Part shown: one piece after another, positions 49,060 through 58,019 of the stretch | How the letters are laid out: each line of letters starts with the position of its first letter | Position numbering within the stretch: position 1 is the stretch's first letter | Assembly (NCBI RefSeq): GCF_021166475.1 | Contig: NZ_JAJOYS010000001.1 | Coordinates: 62,001-126,000, forward strand | Reading direction: 5' to 3' | Source of the DNA: Pelagibacterium xiamenense | GTDB taxonomy: Bacteria > Pseudomonadota > Alphaproteobacteria > Rhizobiales > Devosiaceae | Length of the DNA stretch: 64,000 nucleotides | The notes under the pieces: model-generated | What the model was told of the DNA's origin: nothing | Databases searched by the model: none | What the model saw: only the letters and a program-made list of their open reading frames with translations | Made by a program: the position numbers and the translations under genes

Positions 49060-49851
49060 CTAAGTGCTTTCGAAATGATCGTAAACCGCCCGCGATAGTG
49101 CTTCGAGTTGGGGCCGGTCGAGAAAGCCCGAAATCGCGTAGGCCACGGGTCCGTCGACCCAGCGGAACGTATTGACCCCGTCCCCGTGCGAGAACTGGAA
49201 CGCCGTATCCCGGGCCCCGATATTGCGCGCCAGAAGAATGGTGGCGCGGTCTCCCTGCGCATTCTCGTACATCAGCATCGCGCCCGGCACCCCGCCGATG
49301 GGCAGGAGCCGCCCGCCAACGAGCGCAAACCCCAGCGCTTCGAGTTCAGGCGCCGTAAACGGCTTGTCGATCCGGTTGCCCAGCCAACTCACGAGATGAT
49401 CCTGCTCCTCCGCGCCGACTTCGACCGGATGGCGCACTTCGCGGACATAGGTCAAATAAACGTCGCTGGCCTCCCGCGCGAGCCATTCCCCGTCCGCGAG
49501 GCTGAACCCGGACGGCGTCGTTTCGGTCACGACCGCATCGTTGAGAAGATAGCCTGCCCCACCGCCCAGAAGGAAGGCGAATGCGAGCCCGGCTGCCATC
49601 AAAACCCCCGCCGGGACGCGCCGCTGCACAGGGCCAGGCTCGGGCAGATCCACCCCATCGCCGGTCGCATACGGCGCGAAGGCCCCGCGCAGCGCGTCAT
49701 CATTGGCGCGCCAATCCTCGACCTCGGCCATCAGAGCGGGATGGGATTCAAGATGCTTTGCGACGGCGAGACGGCGCGCGGGATCGAGCTGCCCGTCGAG
49801 ATAGGCGTGCAGATCGTCCTCTGTGATATCGATATGGTCCCTGTCCGTCAT
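49060..49851 (-). CDS. Membrane anti-sigma factor
   Basis: The 263-residue protein has a cytoplasmic N-terminal anti-sigma-like helix region (EDDLHAYLDGQLDPARRLAV, residues about 11-30). A membrane helix lies at about 80-105 (GVLMAAGLAFAFLLGGGAGYLL), and the C-terminal domain of about 150 residues is periplasmic. No zinc HxxxCxxC motif is seen. It lies 5 bp after the ECF sigma stop, so the two are co-transcribed and its likely job is to hold that sigma factor. Starts at ATG 49851; codons upstream overlap the sigma gene. Confidence 0.85.
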   Translation of the reverse strand: MTDRDHIDITEDDLHAYLDGQLDPARRLAVAKHLESHPALMAEVEDWRANDDALRGAFAPYATGDGVDLPEPGPVQRRVPAGVLMAAGLAFAFLLGGGAGYLLNDAVVTETTPSGFSLADGEWLAREASDVYLTYVREVRHPVEVGAEEQDHLVSWLGNRIDKPFTAPELEALGFALVGGRLLPIGGVPGAMLMYENAQGDRATILLARNIGARDTAFQFSHGDGVNTFRWVDGPVAYAISGFLDRPQLEALSRAVYDHFEST

Positions 49852-49856
49852 CGTTA

Positions 49857-50360
49857 CTAACGCTGTGTCATCGATACGATATTGTCCTGCCGCAATGCCG
49901 TCGCCAGCCCGCGCCGCGCGCGGGAAAGCCGCGACATCACCGTGCCCATAGGAATTTCGAGAACTCTCGCCACTTCCCCGTAGCTGTAGCCTTCGAGCAC
50001 CACCAGAAGCAGCACCGCGCGCATATCCGGCGAAAGCGTATCGAGCGCTGCGACGAGCCGCCTTTGCAAAAGCGGATCGCGCGCCTCTTCGGCCCCGTCC
50101 CCCGCCGCCGCAAGCCCGGGCGCGTCCTCGAACGGCACGCTTTCGGGCGTCCGGCGTCCGTCGCGCACGCGGTTGCGGTTGAGGTTGGTCATGATGGCGA
50201 AAAGCCAGCCCCTTAAATTGATCCCGCGCCAACTGCGCTGATTCTCGAGCGCACGCGCCACCGTGGCCTGGAACAAATCCTCGGCCGCATCCCGATTGCC
50301 CGTGAGCCCGTAGGCATAACGCCTCAGGGCGGGCAAGTGGCTCATGAGCTCAGCCCGCAA
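49857..50360 (-). CDS. ECF-type RNA polymerase sigma factor
   Basis: The sigma factor has region 2 (LPALRRYAYGLTGNRDAAED, then LFQATVARALEN and RSWRGINLRGWLFAIMTN) and region 4 (LSPDMRAVLLLVVLEGYSYG, EVARVLEIPMGTVMSRLSRA). The start is set at TTG 50360 (167 residues), which has AGGAG seven bases upstream; ATG 50345 is the alternative. An anti-sigma gene follows directly. A gene for a small exported protein lies upstream in the same direction and may be in its regulon (inference). Confidence 0.88.
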   Translation of the reverse strand: MRAELMSHLPALRRYAYGLTGNRDAAEDLFQATVARALENQRSWRGINLRGWLFAIMTNLNRNRVRDGRRTPESVPFEDAPGLAAAGDGAEEARDPLLQRRLVAALDTLSPDMRAVLLLVVLEGYSYGEVARVLEIPMGTVMSRLSRARRGLATALRQDNIVSMTQR

Positions 50361-50440
50361 ACCCCCGCTCCTCTGCAAAACCGGTCTTCGCGCGGGGGCG
50401 TGCGGCCGCCCCCGCGCGAACGTTTGCAAGCCAGCTTACA

Positions 50441-50830
50441 TCAAGGCCGTGCCACGTCCCAGACGCCGCCGACCCCGTCGCCCGATGTCATGCCGGGTTC
50501 GGTGTCGTTGATCCAGTAGTAAAGCGGCCAGCCATCCTTGGCCCACATCACCGTGCCGTCGGTGCGCTCGACAAGCGTATAGGCGCCTTCGGCCATCGCG
50601 CCGTCCTCGGCAAAGAAGGGCGGCCAGTTGACCGCGCATTGGTCATAGCAGTTCGAAACGCCCTCTTCGTCATTGCGGAACGTATAGAGCACCATGCCCT
50701 CGGAATCCGCGAGGACAGGCCCCAGATCGGATTCAACGGTGGTGACATCGGGGGCGGCGACCGCCAACCCGGTCGCAGCAAGAAGGGCGCCGGCGGCCAG
50801 CGCGGCGCGCGAAATCGACTTCGAAAACAT
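50441..50830 (-). CDS. Secreted COG4315-like repeat protein
   Basis: The 129-residue precursor has a signal peptide (residues 1-26, AALAAGALLAATGLAVAAP). One full COG4315/Lipoprotein_15 repeat follows: LADSEGMVLYTFRNDEEGVS, NCYDQCAVNWPPFFAED, and WAKDGWPLYYWINDTEPGMT. A second, partial repeat unit may overlap. No lipobox Cys is visible. Relatives are periplasmic proteins of unknown function, often next to ECF sigma genes. The start is ATG 50830 with AAGGGAG upstream. Confidence 0.85.
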   Translation of the reverse strand: MFSKSISRAALAAGALLAATGLAVAAPDVTTVESDLGPVLADSEGMVLYTFRNDEEGVSNCYDQCAVNWPPFFAEDGAMAEGAYTLVERTDGTVMWAKDGWPLYYWINDTEPGMTSGDGVGGVWDVARP

Positions 50831-50993
50831 GCGGGATCTCCCTTGTTGTGCCTGCATGGCACGAGGCTCTATGCCCGGCCATGTTAAGTAAGACACCGCC
50901 AGGGGGCGGTTTATTCCCGCATTGCCAGAAAAATCCGGACGCTCGCACACTGCGCCGTGCCTTCGGCACCGTTGGTGAGCGCAAAAAGGCATG

Positions 50994-51024
50994 AAAAAAC
51001 CCGGCTGCGAGTGGCAACCGGGTT
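50994..51024 (-). terminator. Intrinsic terminator after rplS
   Basis: On the minus strand AACCCGG pairs with CCGGGTT (plus coordinates 51018-51024 and 50998-51004), followed by a T-run (AAAAAA at 50994-50999 on the plus strand). It ends the rplS message 28 bp past the stop. Confidence 0.88.
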
Positions 51025-51051
51025 CGATCAATAGCGCTGGAAGAACGCGGC

Positions 51052-51609
51052 TTATTCGCCCTTGTTCTCTTCGGCAGGCGCCTCGGCGTCGGCCTGCGCG
51101 GCCTCGGCGGCAGCAGCTTCTGCAGCGGCGGCTTCCTCGGCGGCCTTTTCGGCAGCAAGGGCCTCGGCGGCAGCGATCTTTTCGGCCTCGCGGGCGGCGC
51201 GGGCGTCGGCAGCGGCCTGACGCTCATCGGCCTCGATGCGCTTGGTGCGGGCGTTGGTCGATTCAAAGATACGGGCCGACTTGCCGCGGCGGTCGCGCAG
51301 ATAGTAGAGCTTCGCGCGCCGGACCTTGCCGCGCTTGAGAACCTCGATGCGGTCGATCATCGGCGAATGGACGGGGAACACACGCTCGACACCTTCGCCA
51401 TAGGAGATCTTGCGCACCGTGAAGCTTTCCATGATGCCGCTGCCCGAACGCGCGATCACGACGCCTTCATAGGCCTGAAGGCGTTCTTTTTCACCTTCGC
51501 GGATCTTGACCCACACCTTGACGGTGTCGCCATGGGTAAATTCGGGGATCGCACGCTTGGCAACAAGCGCGTCGAGCTGCTCTTTTTCGAGCTGCTGGAT
51601 GATGTTCAT
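51052..51609 (-). CDS. rplS: 50S ribosomal protein L19 with Ala/Glu-rich tail
   Basis: The 185-residue L19 starts with [15 protein letters not shown] and has the core blocks [40 protein letters not shown] and [20 protein letters not shown]. The bacterial core is about 115-130 residues. The last 55 or so (after KRIEADERQ) form an Ala/Glu-rich low-complexity tail, as in rpsP of the same operon region. The start is ATG 51609 (M26 of the open frame), the family norm. It sits 107 bp downstream of trmD. Confidence 0.96.
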   Translation of the reverse strand: MNIIQQLEKEQLDALVAKRAIPEFTHGDTVKVWVKIREGEKERLQAYEGVVIARSGSGIMESFTVRKISYGEGVERVFPVHSPMIDRIEVLKRGKVRRAKLYYLRDRRGKSARIFESTNARTKRIEADERQAAADARAAREAEKIAAAEALAAEKAAEEAAAAEAAAAEAAQADAEAPAEENKGE

Positions 51610-51716
51610 ATCTCTAATCCGTTCTGATCTTTTCACTGGGGTGCCTTGAGGCACCCGGTCTTGGTTGGACGGAACTTTCGTCAAGCGGCGCGTATAAACC
51701 GGAAAAGCCCCCGAGT

Positions 51717-52418
51717 CTAGGGCTTTTCCCTCTTAAATTCGGCCCAGAGATCGGGCCGCCGTGCCGCGGTCAGCGCCTCCGCCTGCGACCGGCGCCAGCG
51801 TTCGACCTTGCCGTGGTCGCCCGAAGTGAGAACCGCGGGGATTTCGCGGTCCTCGAATACTTGCGGCCGCGTATAGTGGGGATATTCGAGCAGCCCCGCC
51901 TCGAAGCTTTCGTCCTCATGGCTTTCCTGCGCGCCCAGGACCCCCGGCAGGAGCCGCACCACCGCTTCGAGCAGCACCATTGCGGCCACCTCGCCGCCCG
52001 CGAGCACGTAGTCCCCGATCGAGACTTCCTCAAGCCCCCGCGCGTCGATCACCCGCTGGTCGATGCCCTCGAACCGCCCGCAAACGACAACCGCCCCGGG
52101 GCCACTGGCGAGTTCGCGCACGCGCTTTTGCGTCAACGGCACCCCGCGCGGGCTCATGACGAGCTTCGGACGCGGATCGTCCGCCGGCGCGACATCGTCA
52201 ATGGCGGCGGCGAGAATATCGGGCTTTAGCACCATGCCCGCACCGCCCCCCGCGGGCGTATCGTCGACAGTGCGGTGCTTGTCGTGCGCGTAATCGCGCA
52301 GGAAATGCGTATCGAGCGACCACGCCCCGGTTTCGAGCCCCCGCCCGATGACAGAGGCACCAAGCGGACCTGGAAAGACATCGGGGAACAACGTGATGAC
52401 CGAGGCGCGCCAGCTCAT
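51717..52418 (-). CDS. trmD: tRNA (guanine37-N1)-methyltransferase
   Basis: The 233-residue SPOUT methyltransferase has the trefoil-knot motifs [16 protein letters not shown] (near 90-110) and [20 protein letters not shown]. The catalytic Asp lies in the later [15 protein letters not shown] region. It makes m1G37 in tRNAs that read CNN codons, which prevents +1 frameshifting. The start overlaps the rimM stop by 4 bases (ATGA). It is co-transcribed with rimM from the promoter at 53015-53043. Confidence 0.97.
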   Translation of the reverse strand: MSWRASVITLFPDVFPGPLGASVIGRGLETGAWSLDTHFLRDYAHDKHRTVDDTPAGGGAGMVLKPDILAAAIDDVAPADDPRPKLVMSPRGVPLTQKRVRELASGPGAVVVCGRFEGIDQRVIDARGLEEVSIGDYVLAGGEVAAMVLLEAVVRLLPGVLGAQESHEDESFEAGLLEYPHYTRPQVFEDREIPAVLTSGDHGKVERWRRSQAEALTAARRPDLWAEFKREKP

Positions 52419-52978
52419 CGCGCGTCATCCGGATCGACGTCCTCGGGATCGCGCGGCGTCTCCTCGAGCCAGCCTTCGGGCGGGATCGCCGTGACATAAC
52501 CCTCGGCAAGCTTCACCTCCGGCACCACGGCCTTGGTGAACGGCAGGAAGACCGACCGCCGCGCGCCCGAAAGCCGCACATCGAGCAGATCGTCGGCGCC
52601 GAAATTGGTCACCGCCGTGATCGTCCCCAGCTCCGACCCGTCCACGAGCCGCACCGATAGTCCGATGAGATCGGTGTGATAGAACTCGTCTTCGTCCGGC
52701 TCTTCGAGCCGGTCGCGCGTCACATAGAGCGAAACGCCATTTAGCTTTTCGGCCTGGTTGCGATCCGTAACGCCCTTGAGCGTGGCGATAACGATGGTCT
52801 TGGCCACCCGCGCCTTGGCAATCGAGATCGAAAGCCCCGGCTTATCGGTCTCGAGCGGATCGTAACCGGCGATGGCAAGCGGATCCTCGGTATAGGAGGT
52901 GATGCGCACTTCGCCCTTGATCCCGTGCGCCGCGCCGATCTTGCCGAGGAGGATGCGATTGCTTGTCATAAAGGCCAT
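52415..52978 (-). CDS. rimM: Ribosome maturation factor RimM
   Basis: In this 187-residue protein, an N-terminal beta-barrel ([20 protein letters not shown]) is followed by the C-terminal PRC-barrel ([20 protein letters not shown]). RimM helps assemble the 30S head around S19. The start at ATG 52978 gives MAFMTSN; ATG 52969 is equally plausible. It overlaps trmD by ATGA. It has its own promoter upstream rather than relying on the rpsP message. Confidence 0.94.
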   Translation of the reverse strand: MAFMTSNRILLGKIGAAHGIKGEVRITSYTEDPLAIAGYDPLETDKPGLSISIAKARVAKTIVIATLKGVTDRNQAEKLNGVSLYVTRDRLEEPDEDEFYHTDLIGLSVRLVDGSELGTITAVTNFGADDLLDVRLSGARRSVFLPFTKAVVPEVKLAEGYVTAIPPEGWLEETPRDPEDVDPDDAR

Positions 52979-53014
52979 TTCATCCACTGACCTGCGTGGA
53001 TATCTCCGCGCGCG

Positions 53015-53043
53015 GTTATGCGGTAGCCACCAAGACGCGTCAA
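53015..53043 (-). promoter_or_regulatory. rimM: Housekeeping promoter for rimM-trmD
   Basis: On the minus strand TTGACG (53043-53038) and CATAAC (53020-53015) are 17 bp apart, a close fit to the sigma-70 family pattern. The -10 box ends 37 bp before the rimM ATG, leaving a leader of about 30 nt. With the terminator after rpsP, it uncouples rimM-trmD from rpsP. Confidence 0.6.
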
Positions 53044-53194
53044 TGTTTATGGTGAGCGTGAGTGGCAAAAGCAGCAGCGCCCTGCCAGCAGGCGTGACCG
53101 GGAGAGATGGGCTCTCCCGGCTGTGGCGACAGCCTCGCCGTGCAATGGAGGGACGATAATGTGGTTCTTACCCATTACCGTCAGCCTTGATATG

Positions 53195-53234
53195 AAAAAA
53201 GACCCGGTCGAGCTGGCAACTGCGGATCCGGGTC
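53195..53234 (-). terminator. Intrinsic terminator after rpsP
   Basis: GACCCGG (53201-53207) and CCGGGTC (53228-53234) are a 7-bp stem with a 20-nt loop; six A at 53195-53200 give a T-run on the minus strand. It lies 55 bp after the rpsP stop. Confidence 0.85.
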
Positions 53235-53288
53235 TCATTCATCGTCTGGTCCCGCACGCCCGTGCGGGCAAGATCACGCCAAAAAGCC

Positions 53289-53717
53289 TTACTCGGCTTT
53301 GGCTTCTTCGGCAGCAGCCTCTTCAGCCGGAGCCTCGGCTTGCGCTTCCTCAGCGGGAGCCGCAGCGGCTTCCTTGGCGGCTTCTTCAGCGGCCTTCTTT
53401 TCCTCGAGGCGCTCGAGCGCCTTGGCGCCAGGCTTGCCCTTGTTGGGGTTGTTCTTGGGGGTGCGCTTGAGAAGTCCCGCGGCATCGAAGAACCGCTCGA
53501 CGCGATCGGTCGGCTGGGCACCCACTTCGAGCCAATGCTTGACGCGCTCGACGTCGAAGGTCACGCGGTCCTCGCGCTCTTTGGGCAGCATCGGGTTGTA
53601 GGCGCCGATGCGCTCGATCACGCGACCATCGCGCGGCGAGCGCGCGTCAGCAACGACGATGTGGTAGTAGGGGCGCTTCTTGGAGCCACCACGGGCGAGA
53701 CGAATTTTGATAGCCAT
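53289..53717 (-). CDS. rpsP: 30S ribosomal protein S16 with Ala/Glu-rich tail
   Basis: The 142-residue S16 opens [20 protein letters not shown] and has the blocks [20 protein letters not shown] and [20 protein letters not shown]. The usual core is about 80-90 residues. The tail from about residue 103 is strongly Ala/Glu-rich, much like that of L19 nearby. The start is ATG 53717. It is 37 bp downstream of ffh on the same strand, so it is probably co-transcribed with it. Confidence 0.96.
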   Translation of the reverse strand: MAIKIRLARGGSKKRPYYHIVVADARSPRDGRVIERIGAYNPMLPKEREDRVTFDVERVKHWLEVGAQPTDRVERFFDAAGLLKRTPKNNPNKGKPGAKALERLEEKKAAEEAAKEAAAAPAEEAQAEAPAEEAAAEEAKAE

Positions 53718-53754
53718 GTGTTTTTGGTCTTTCTCAGCTGAATAAAGGGTTGGT

Positions 53755-55305
53755 CTATTTCTTCTTGCCCGGAAGCCCGGGCAGCCCCGGCAAGCCGGGG
53801 AATTTCTGATTGCCGCCGAGACCGGGGAGCGAGGACCCACCGCTCTGCTTGGCGAGCTTCGAGAAATCGTCGGGAAGTTTCGAGGGATCGGCGCCCATCT
53901 TCTTGGCCATGTCCTCGATCTGGGCGGGATCCATATCGGGCATGCCGCCACCCGACAGCATTTTCTTGCCCATGCCGCCGAACATGCCCGCAAGCCCGCC
54001 GGCGCCGTTTTTCGAAACCTTCTTCATCATGTCCGCCATCTGGCGATGCATCTTGATGAGCTTGTTGATCTCGGAAACCTCGACGCCCGCGCCTTTCGCG
54101 ATGCGCTTGCGCCGCGAAGCGTTCAAAAGCTCAGGCCTGGCGCGCTCTTTTTTCGTCATCGACTGGATGATCGCGACCTGCCGGTCGAAAATCTTGTCGT
54201 CCATCCGCCCGTCGGGCAGGTTTTTCTTCATACCGCCCATGCCCGGCATCAGATTCATCAAAGCGGCCATGCCGCCCATCTTCTTCATCTGCTGGAGCTG
54301 GCCCTTGAGATCGTCCAGGTCGAACTGACCCTTCTTCATCTTCTTGGCCATCTTCTCGGCGTCTTCGGCAGTGACGTTCGCCGCCGCCTTTTCGACGAGC
54401 GAGACGATGTCGCCCATCCCGAGAATGCGGTCGGCGATGCGCTTGGGATGGAAATCCTCGAGCGCGTCCATCTTTTCCCCGACGCCGATCAATTTGATCG
54501 GCTTGCCGGTCGCCGCGCGCATCGAAAGCGCCGCCCCGCCGCGCCCATCGCCATCCACGCGGGTGAGAACGATACCGGTGATGTCGACGCGCTCATCGAA
54601 CGACCGCGCGAGATTGACCGCGTCCTGACCGGTAAGGCTGTCGGCTACGAGCAGGATTTCATGCGGGTCCGAGACCTTTTTGATCTCGGCGGTCTCCGCC
54701 ATCAGCCCTTCGTCGATATGGGTGCGGCCCGCCGTATCGAGCATCACGACATCATACCCGCCGCGCTTGGCTTCGGTGAGCGCGCGCTTGGCGATATCGA
54801 CGGCGGACTGCCCGGGGATAATCGGCAGCGTATCGACCCCGATCTGCGTCCCGAGCGTCGCCAGCTGCTCCATCGCCGCCGGACGGCGCGTATCGAGCGA
54901 GGCGAGAAGAACCTTCTTGTTCTCCTTGTCCTTCAGCCGCTTGGCGATCTTGCCGGTCGTCGTCGTCTTGCCCGAACCCTGAAGGCCCACCATGAGGAAC
55001 GGCACTGGCGCGGGCGCATTCAAGGAAATCGGCGACGCCTCTTCCCCGAGCACGCCGACTAGCTCGTCATGGACGATCTTGACCACCTGCTGGCCGGGCT
55101 TGACCGAGCGCGTGACCTCCGCGCCCACGGCACGCGTGCGCACCTGTTCGGTAAACGCCCGCACCACTTCGAGCGACACGTCGGCCTCGATCAGCGCGCG
55201 GCGGACCTCCCGCAGCGCGGCCTCGACATCGGCTTCGCTCAACGCGCCACGGCCGGTCAGGCCGTTGAATACGGCGCCAAGGCGATCGGAAAGGCTTTCA
55301 AACAT
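53755..55305 (-). CDS. ffh: Signal recognition particle protein Ffh
   Basis: In this 516-residue protein the N domain spans 1-90. The G domain has G1 [13 protein letters not shown] (108-120), [21 protein letters not shown] and [16 protein letters not shown]. The M domain from about 325 is rich in Met and Gly and binds 4.5S RNA and signal peptides ([10 protein letters not shown]). It guides inner-membrane proteins to FtsY, which is encoded in the same window. The start is ATG 55305 ([10 protein letters not shown]); upstream codons overlap the leader repeat. Confidence 0.96.
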   Translation of the reverse strand: MFESLSDRLGAVFNGLTGRGALSEADVEAALREVRRALIEADVSLEVVRAFTEQVRTRAVGAEVTRSVKPGQQVVKIVHDELVGVLGEEASPISLNAPAPVPFLMVGLQGSGKTTTTGKIAKRLKDKENKKVLLASLDTRRPAAMEQLATLGTQIGVDTLPIIPGQSAVDIAKRALTEAKRGGYDVVMLDTAGRTHIDEGLMAETAEIKKVSDPHEILLVADSLTGQDAVNLARSFDERVDITGIVLTRVDGDGRGGAALSMRAATGKPIKLIGVGEKMDALEDFHPKRIADRILGMGDIVSLVEKAAANVTAEDAEKMAKKMKKGQFDLDDLKGQLQQMKKMGGMAALMNLMPGMGGMKKNLPDGRMDDKIFDRQVAIIQSMTKKERARPELLNASRRKRIAKGAGVEVSEINKLIKMHRQMADMMKKVSKNGAGGLAGMFGGMGKKMLSGGGMPDMDPAQIEDMAKKMGADPSKLPDDFSKLAKQSGGSSLPGLGGNQKFPGLPGLPGLPGKKK

Positions 55306-55362
55306 ACTTCGTTCGCTCGTTTGTCTCGTGTCAGGGGGTAGAACGTCGAATATGGGTCTTGA

Positions 55363-55410
55363 GCGCGCCCGGAAAAAGTGGAAACCGCTTTTTCGGTTCG
55401 GGCGCGCGAC
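55363..55410. repeat. Palindromic intergenic repeat element, copy 2
   Basis: Outer stem GCGCGCCCG (55363-55371) with CGGGCGCGC (55399-55407) and inner stem GAAAAAGTGG (55372-55381) with CCGCTTTTTC (55385-55394) around AAA. GGTT separates the two 3' arms and GCGAC (55406-55410) closes the element. Same plan as 14729-14775. It lies in the long leader of ffh, where transcription from the promoter at 55538-55566 would place it in the 5' UTR. Confidence 0.6.
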
Positions 55411-55537
55411 CACCAAGAAGCACGGTCAAATGCAAAACGCACCCGCGGGCGCAACGCGCTGGCGGATGTTGACCGATTGCCTCTCGGGCAACCCAGTGAC
55501 TCGAAATCCATCATTTCCTGACAGAAGGTCGAGGCGG

Positions 55538-55566
55538 CTTATAAGGAGCCGCAAGCAAAGAGTCAA
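55538..55566 (-). promoter_or_regulatory. Strong housekeeping promoter for ffh-rpsP
   Basis: On the minus strand TTGACT (55566-55561) and TATAAG (55543-55538) are exactly 17 bp apart. No other gene start lies between here and ffh, so it most likely drives ffh and rpsP with a leader of about 225 nt that contains the repeat at 55363-55410. Confidence 0.65.
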
Positions 55567-55620
55567 TTGTGAGCGGAGCCCGCGAAGGGAGCGGTGCGCC
55601 CCCTCGACAGGCCCTTCGCG

Positions 55621-56577
55621 TTACGCCGCCTTGTGTGCCCCGGCATCTTTCTTCTGGGCGCGATAATAATAGTTCGCGTTCTTGCCCAGAACCATAGAGC
55701 GGATCATCTTGCGCAGCCCTTCGGACTTGCGTAACGGCGCGGCGATCGCAGCCCCGGTGGCGATGAAGGCGACCTTCAGGGCATCCCAACCCGGGTTCAC
55801 CCCCGGCGCCTTTTGCGCAAAGCCCCGGTCGCGCAGCATCGCGTTGGCGACATAAAGCCGGTTGCGCCGCCGCACCGCGCGCGTCTTCCACGTGATCGCG
55901 ACCGAGATCGAATAGGTCTCGCGGGTCTTGATGTAGTGCGGCCACAGATAGGGTACGAAAACCCCCTCGCCCGGCTTGAGATCGTTATGCATCCCCTTGG
56001 CTTCGTAGCGCTCCTCGAATTTGAGGTTCCTGTGCTTGGTGATGCAGTGCTCGATCTGGTCCTCATTGGCGATGGAACGATCGTCATTGTCGTAGATGTT
56101 GAACTGCTTGTCGCCGTGGATCTGGACGAAGAAATTGTCTTCGCTGTCGAGGTGGAACGGCGTCGTCGAGTTGGGCGAGGAGACGAAGACGAACCCCTGG
56201 ATATCCGAGAACCCCGCCGCGCGCAGGCTTGAAAAGCCCTGCGCCCGCGCCACCGAAAGCAGCGCGTCTTCCAAAAGCGCCTTGTAATCGGGATGGGTTT
56301 CGACCTGCTTGAGCACCATCCACGCCCCGGCCGTCTCGACGCGCTTGACGATCTCCTCGGGCGAAAGATCGACCAGCGGGGTCGCGTCGGGATCCTGGCT
56401 CACCGCCGCCTTGCCCGAATTGTATTCGATCCGGTCGCCGGGCAGGGACTTGACCAGATCCAAAATGGCGTCGAGCGTCAGCCGCGGATCGTTTTCGAGC
56501 CCGTGGGTGATCCGGAAGGGCTTGTTGGGAAACAGTGTTTCGAAGGCCGAGCGTTCGGCCCGGAGCAGTTCGGTCAT
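55621..56577 (-). CDS. JmjC/cupin-like Fe(II)/2-oxoglutarate-dependent oxygenase
   Basis: The 318-residue protein has a cupin double-stranded beta-helix with an HxD pair H142 and D144 in TPFHLDSEDNFF. The distal ligand is H214 in LWPHYIKTRE, and FVSSPNSTTPF precedes the metal site. This is the layout of JmjC-type hydroxylases, which act on proteins, ribosomal proteins or small molecules. It has no DNA-binding domain. Its ATG overlaps the stop of the acyltransferase gene (ATGA), so the two act together by context. Some similar proteins are labelled transcriptional regulators without evidence. Confidence 0.75.
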   Translation of the reverse strand: MTELLRAERSAFETLFPNKPFRITHGLENDPRLTLDAILDLVKSLPGDRIEYNSGKAAVSQDPDATPLVDLSPEEIVKRVETAGAWMVLKQVETHPDYKALLEDALLSVARAQGFSSLRAAGFSDIQGFVFVSSPNSTTPFHLDSEDNFFVQIHGDKQFNIYDNDDRSIANEDQIEHCITKHRNLKFEERYEAKGMHNDLKPGEGVFVPYLWPHYIKTRETYSISVAITWKTRAVRRRNRLYVANAMLRDRGFAQKAPGVNPGWDALKVAFIATGAAIAAPLRKSEGLRKMIRSMVLGKNANYYYRAQKKDAGAHKAA

Positions 56578-57839
56578 GGTTGTGCGTCCTCTTTGAAAAC
56601 CGCGCGCGGTTGCGCGCCCTTGAACCGTGAATAAGCCGCCTTGACGCCCGAACGCAGCGCTGCGCGCGCGTCAAAGGCGGCAATACAGAGTTTGGGCGCC
56701 AGGCCGCGCCGCGTGGGGATGAACAGGTCGCCGACCGCCAGCCGTTCGCGCCAGACGTGGTCGATCATCGGATGCCCGGGTGCCGCTGTTGAATCGACGA
56801 ACGCGACCTCTGGATCTTCGGAAAAGTGCCGCGTCAGCGCCACGGTAAGCTGGACCCCCGGCGAATAACGCGCATAATCCTCGTCATAGGCCGTCTTGAA
56901 AAAGAACGCCGTTCCCTGCGCGCGAAACACGATGCCCGAGGCCAGCGGCGCGCCCTCGAGCGTCAACTCGCAGATCTCGACGGCGCCCTCGATCGCCAGC
57001 GCCGCGCAGGCCTCCGCGATGAAAGCCGCATCGCCGCTGCGCTGGCCGAGGCTGGAGCCCGCCGCACCCTTCCAGCCTTTTGCCTCAAGCGCCAGAAAGC
57101 GTTCGAGCGCCACGGCAATCTCTTGGGGCGTGCGCGCGAGAGACCATCCGACATCGCCAAGTTCCTCGAGCCGCTTGCGCTGGCGCCGCAACTCCTTGAG
57201 CTTTTTCGAGCCCATCCCGGCACGCAGATACGCTTCGGCATCCTGCCTCGCATCGAGCGCCGCGCGTTCATGCGCGTTGCGCACAACGGGCTCGAGGCCA
57301 CGAACCGCCAGCGCGGTATCGAACGCACGCGCCACCGGCCCGTCGAGCGTCGCCATGGGCAGCGCCAGCATGGCAAGTCCGCTCGCCGCGGCCGCATCGA
57401 TCAGCCCGCCGGCGGCGGCAACCAGGTCGCCCGCAAGCAGCGGCGTGCCGAGCGGCATATAGGGAAAGAGCGCAACGGCAGCGGGGATGGGCAGGAACAG
57501 CGCCTTGAGCGCGGAAATGACGGGGATCTGCCCCGTGAGTGTGCCGTCTTCGTCCTGGATCCGGATCAGGCGCGGCGTCCGTGCACCCGCAACATGCCGC
57601 GTCAGCGCCCCCAGATAGGCGCGCGACTGAAAAACGTTCGGCTCGGCGGCGCGATGGGCCAAAAGGGTCCAATCGGCGGCACCCGGCGCATCCGCGCCCG
57701 CTACAGTGTCCTGCCGCTGGCTCGCGAACCAGGGCTCTTCGACAGTTTCAAGTTCGACAAGGCTGGACATCGGCGCCGCTTCAATAGTGTCCATCAAAAG
57801 TTCAGACGGTCCTATCACCAAGCAGAGGCGGGCGATCAT
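56574..57839 (-). CDS. GNAT/FemAB-like acyltransferase (BioF2-like domain)
   Basis: This protein of about 421 residues has two GNAT-like lobes and the C-terminal BioF2-like (Acetyltransf_6) segment (LRRQRKRLEELGDVGWSLAR, KGWKGAAGSSLGQRSGDAAF). YDEDYARYSPGVQLTVALTR and FVDSTAAPGHPMIDHVWRER follow. Relatives transfer acyl or aminoacyl groups onto polysaccharides, lipids or peptides. No signal peptide. The start may be ATG 57839, 57794 or 57770; none has a clear ribosome site. It overlaps the JmjC-like gene by ATGA. Confidence 0.75.
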   Translation of the reverse strand: MIARLCLVIGPSELLMDTIEAAPMSSLVELETVEEPWFASQRQDTVAGADAPGAADWTLLAHRAAEPNVFQSRAYLGALTRHVAGARTPRLIRIQDEDGTLTGQIPVISALKALFLPIPAAVALFPYMPLGTPLLAGDLVAAAGGLIDAAAASGLAMLALPMATLDGPVARAFDTALAVRGLEPVVRNAHERAALDARQDAEAYLRAGMGSKKLKELRRQRKRLEELGDVGWSLARTPQEIAVALERFLALEAKGWKGAAGSSLGQRSGDAAFIAEACAALAIEGAVEICELTLEGAPLASGIVFRAQGTAFFFKTAYDEDYARYSPGVQLTVALTRHFSEDPEVAFVDSTAAPGHPMIDHVWRERLAVGDLFIPTRRGLAPKLCIAAFDARAALRSGVKAAYSRFKGAQPRAVFKEDAQP

Positions 57840-58019
57840 TAAAGCTCGGCTTTGCGTTAACAGAAGCCCTTAATCGCTAAACTTGTAGCGAACTTGCGGT
57901 CCCCCCGGCCCGCGCAACCCTGCCTTTCTGTCGCGGCACCGCGCCGGTGGTGGAAATCGCAACGCTTTTGCGCCATATAAGGCCGATAAACGCACCCGAG
58001 GAAAAGGCCTGCTGTCCGC

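Noticed and set aside
53159-53470. Plus-strand ORF from ATG 53160 with a GGAGGG ribosome-like site
   Set aside because: It runs through the rpsP terminator and antisense to rpsP, and its protein is low-complexity Leu/Arg/Gln-rich. The ribosome-like site is probably chance.
55257-55514. Minus-strand ORF of 85 codons between the ffh promoter and ffh, with a SAGGAA-like site
   Set aside because: Most of it is a translation of the palindromic repeat element and it overlaps the ffh start; such ORFs are common artefacts of these elements.
55470-55530. A tRNA-like word (GACTCGAAATCC) in the ffh leader
   Set aside because: No acceptor, D or anticodon stems could be built around it.
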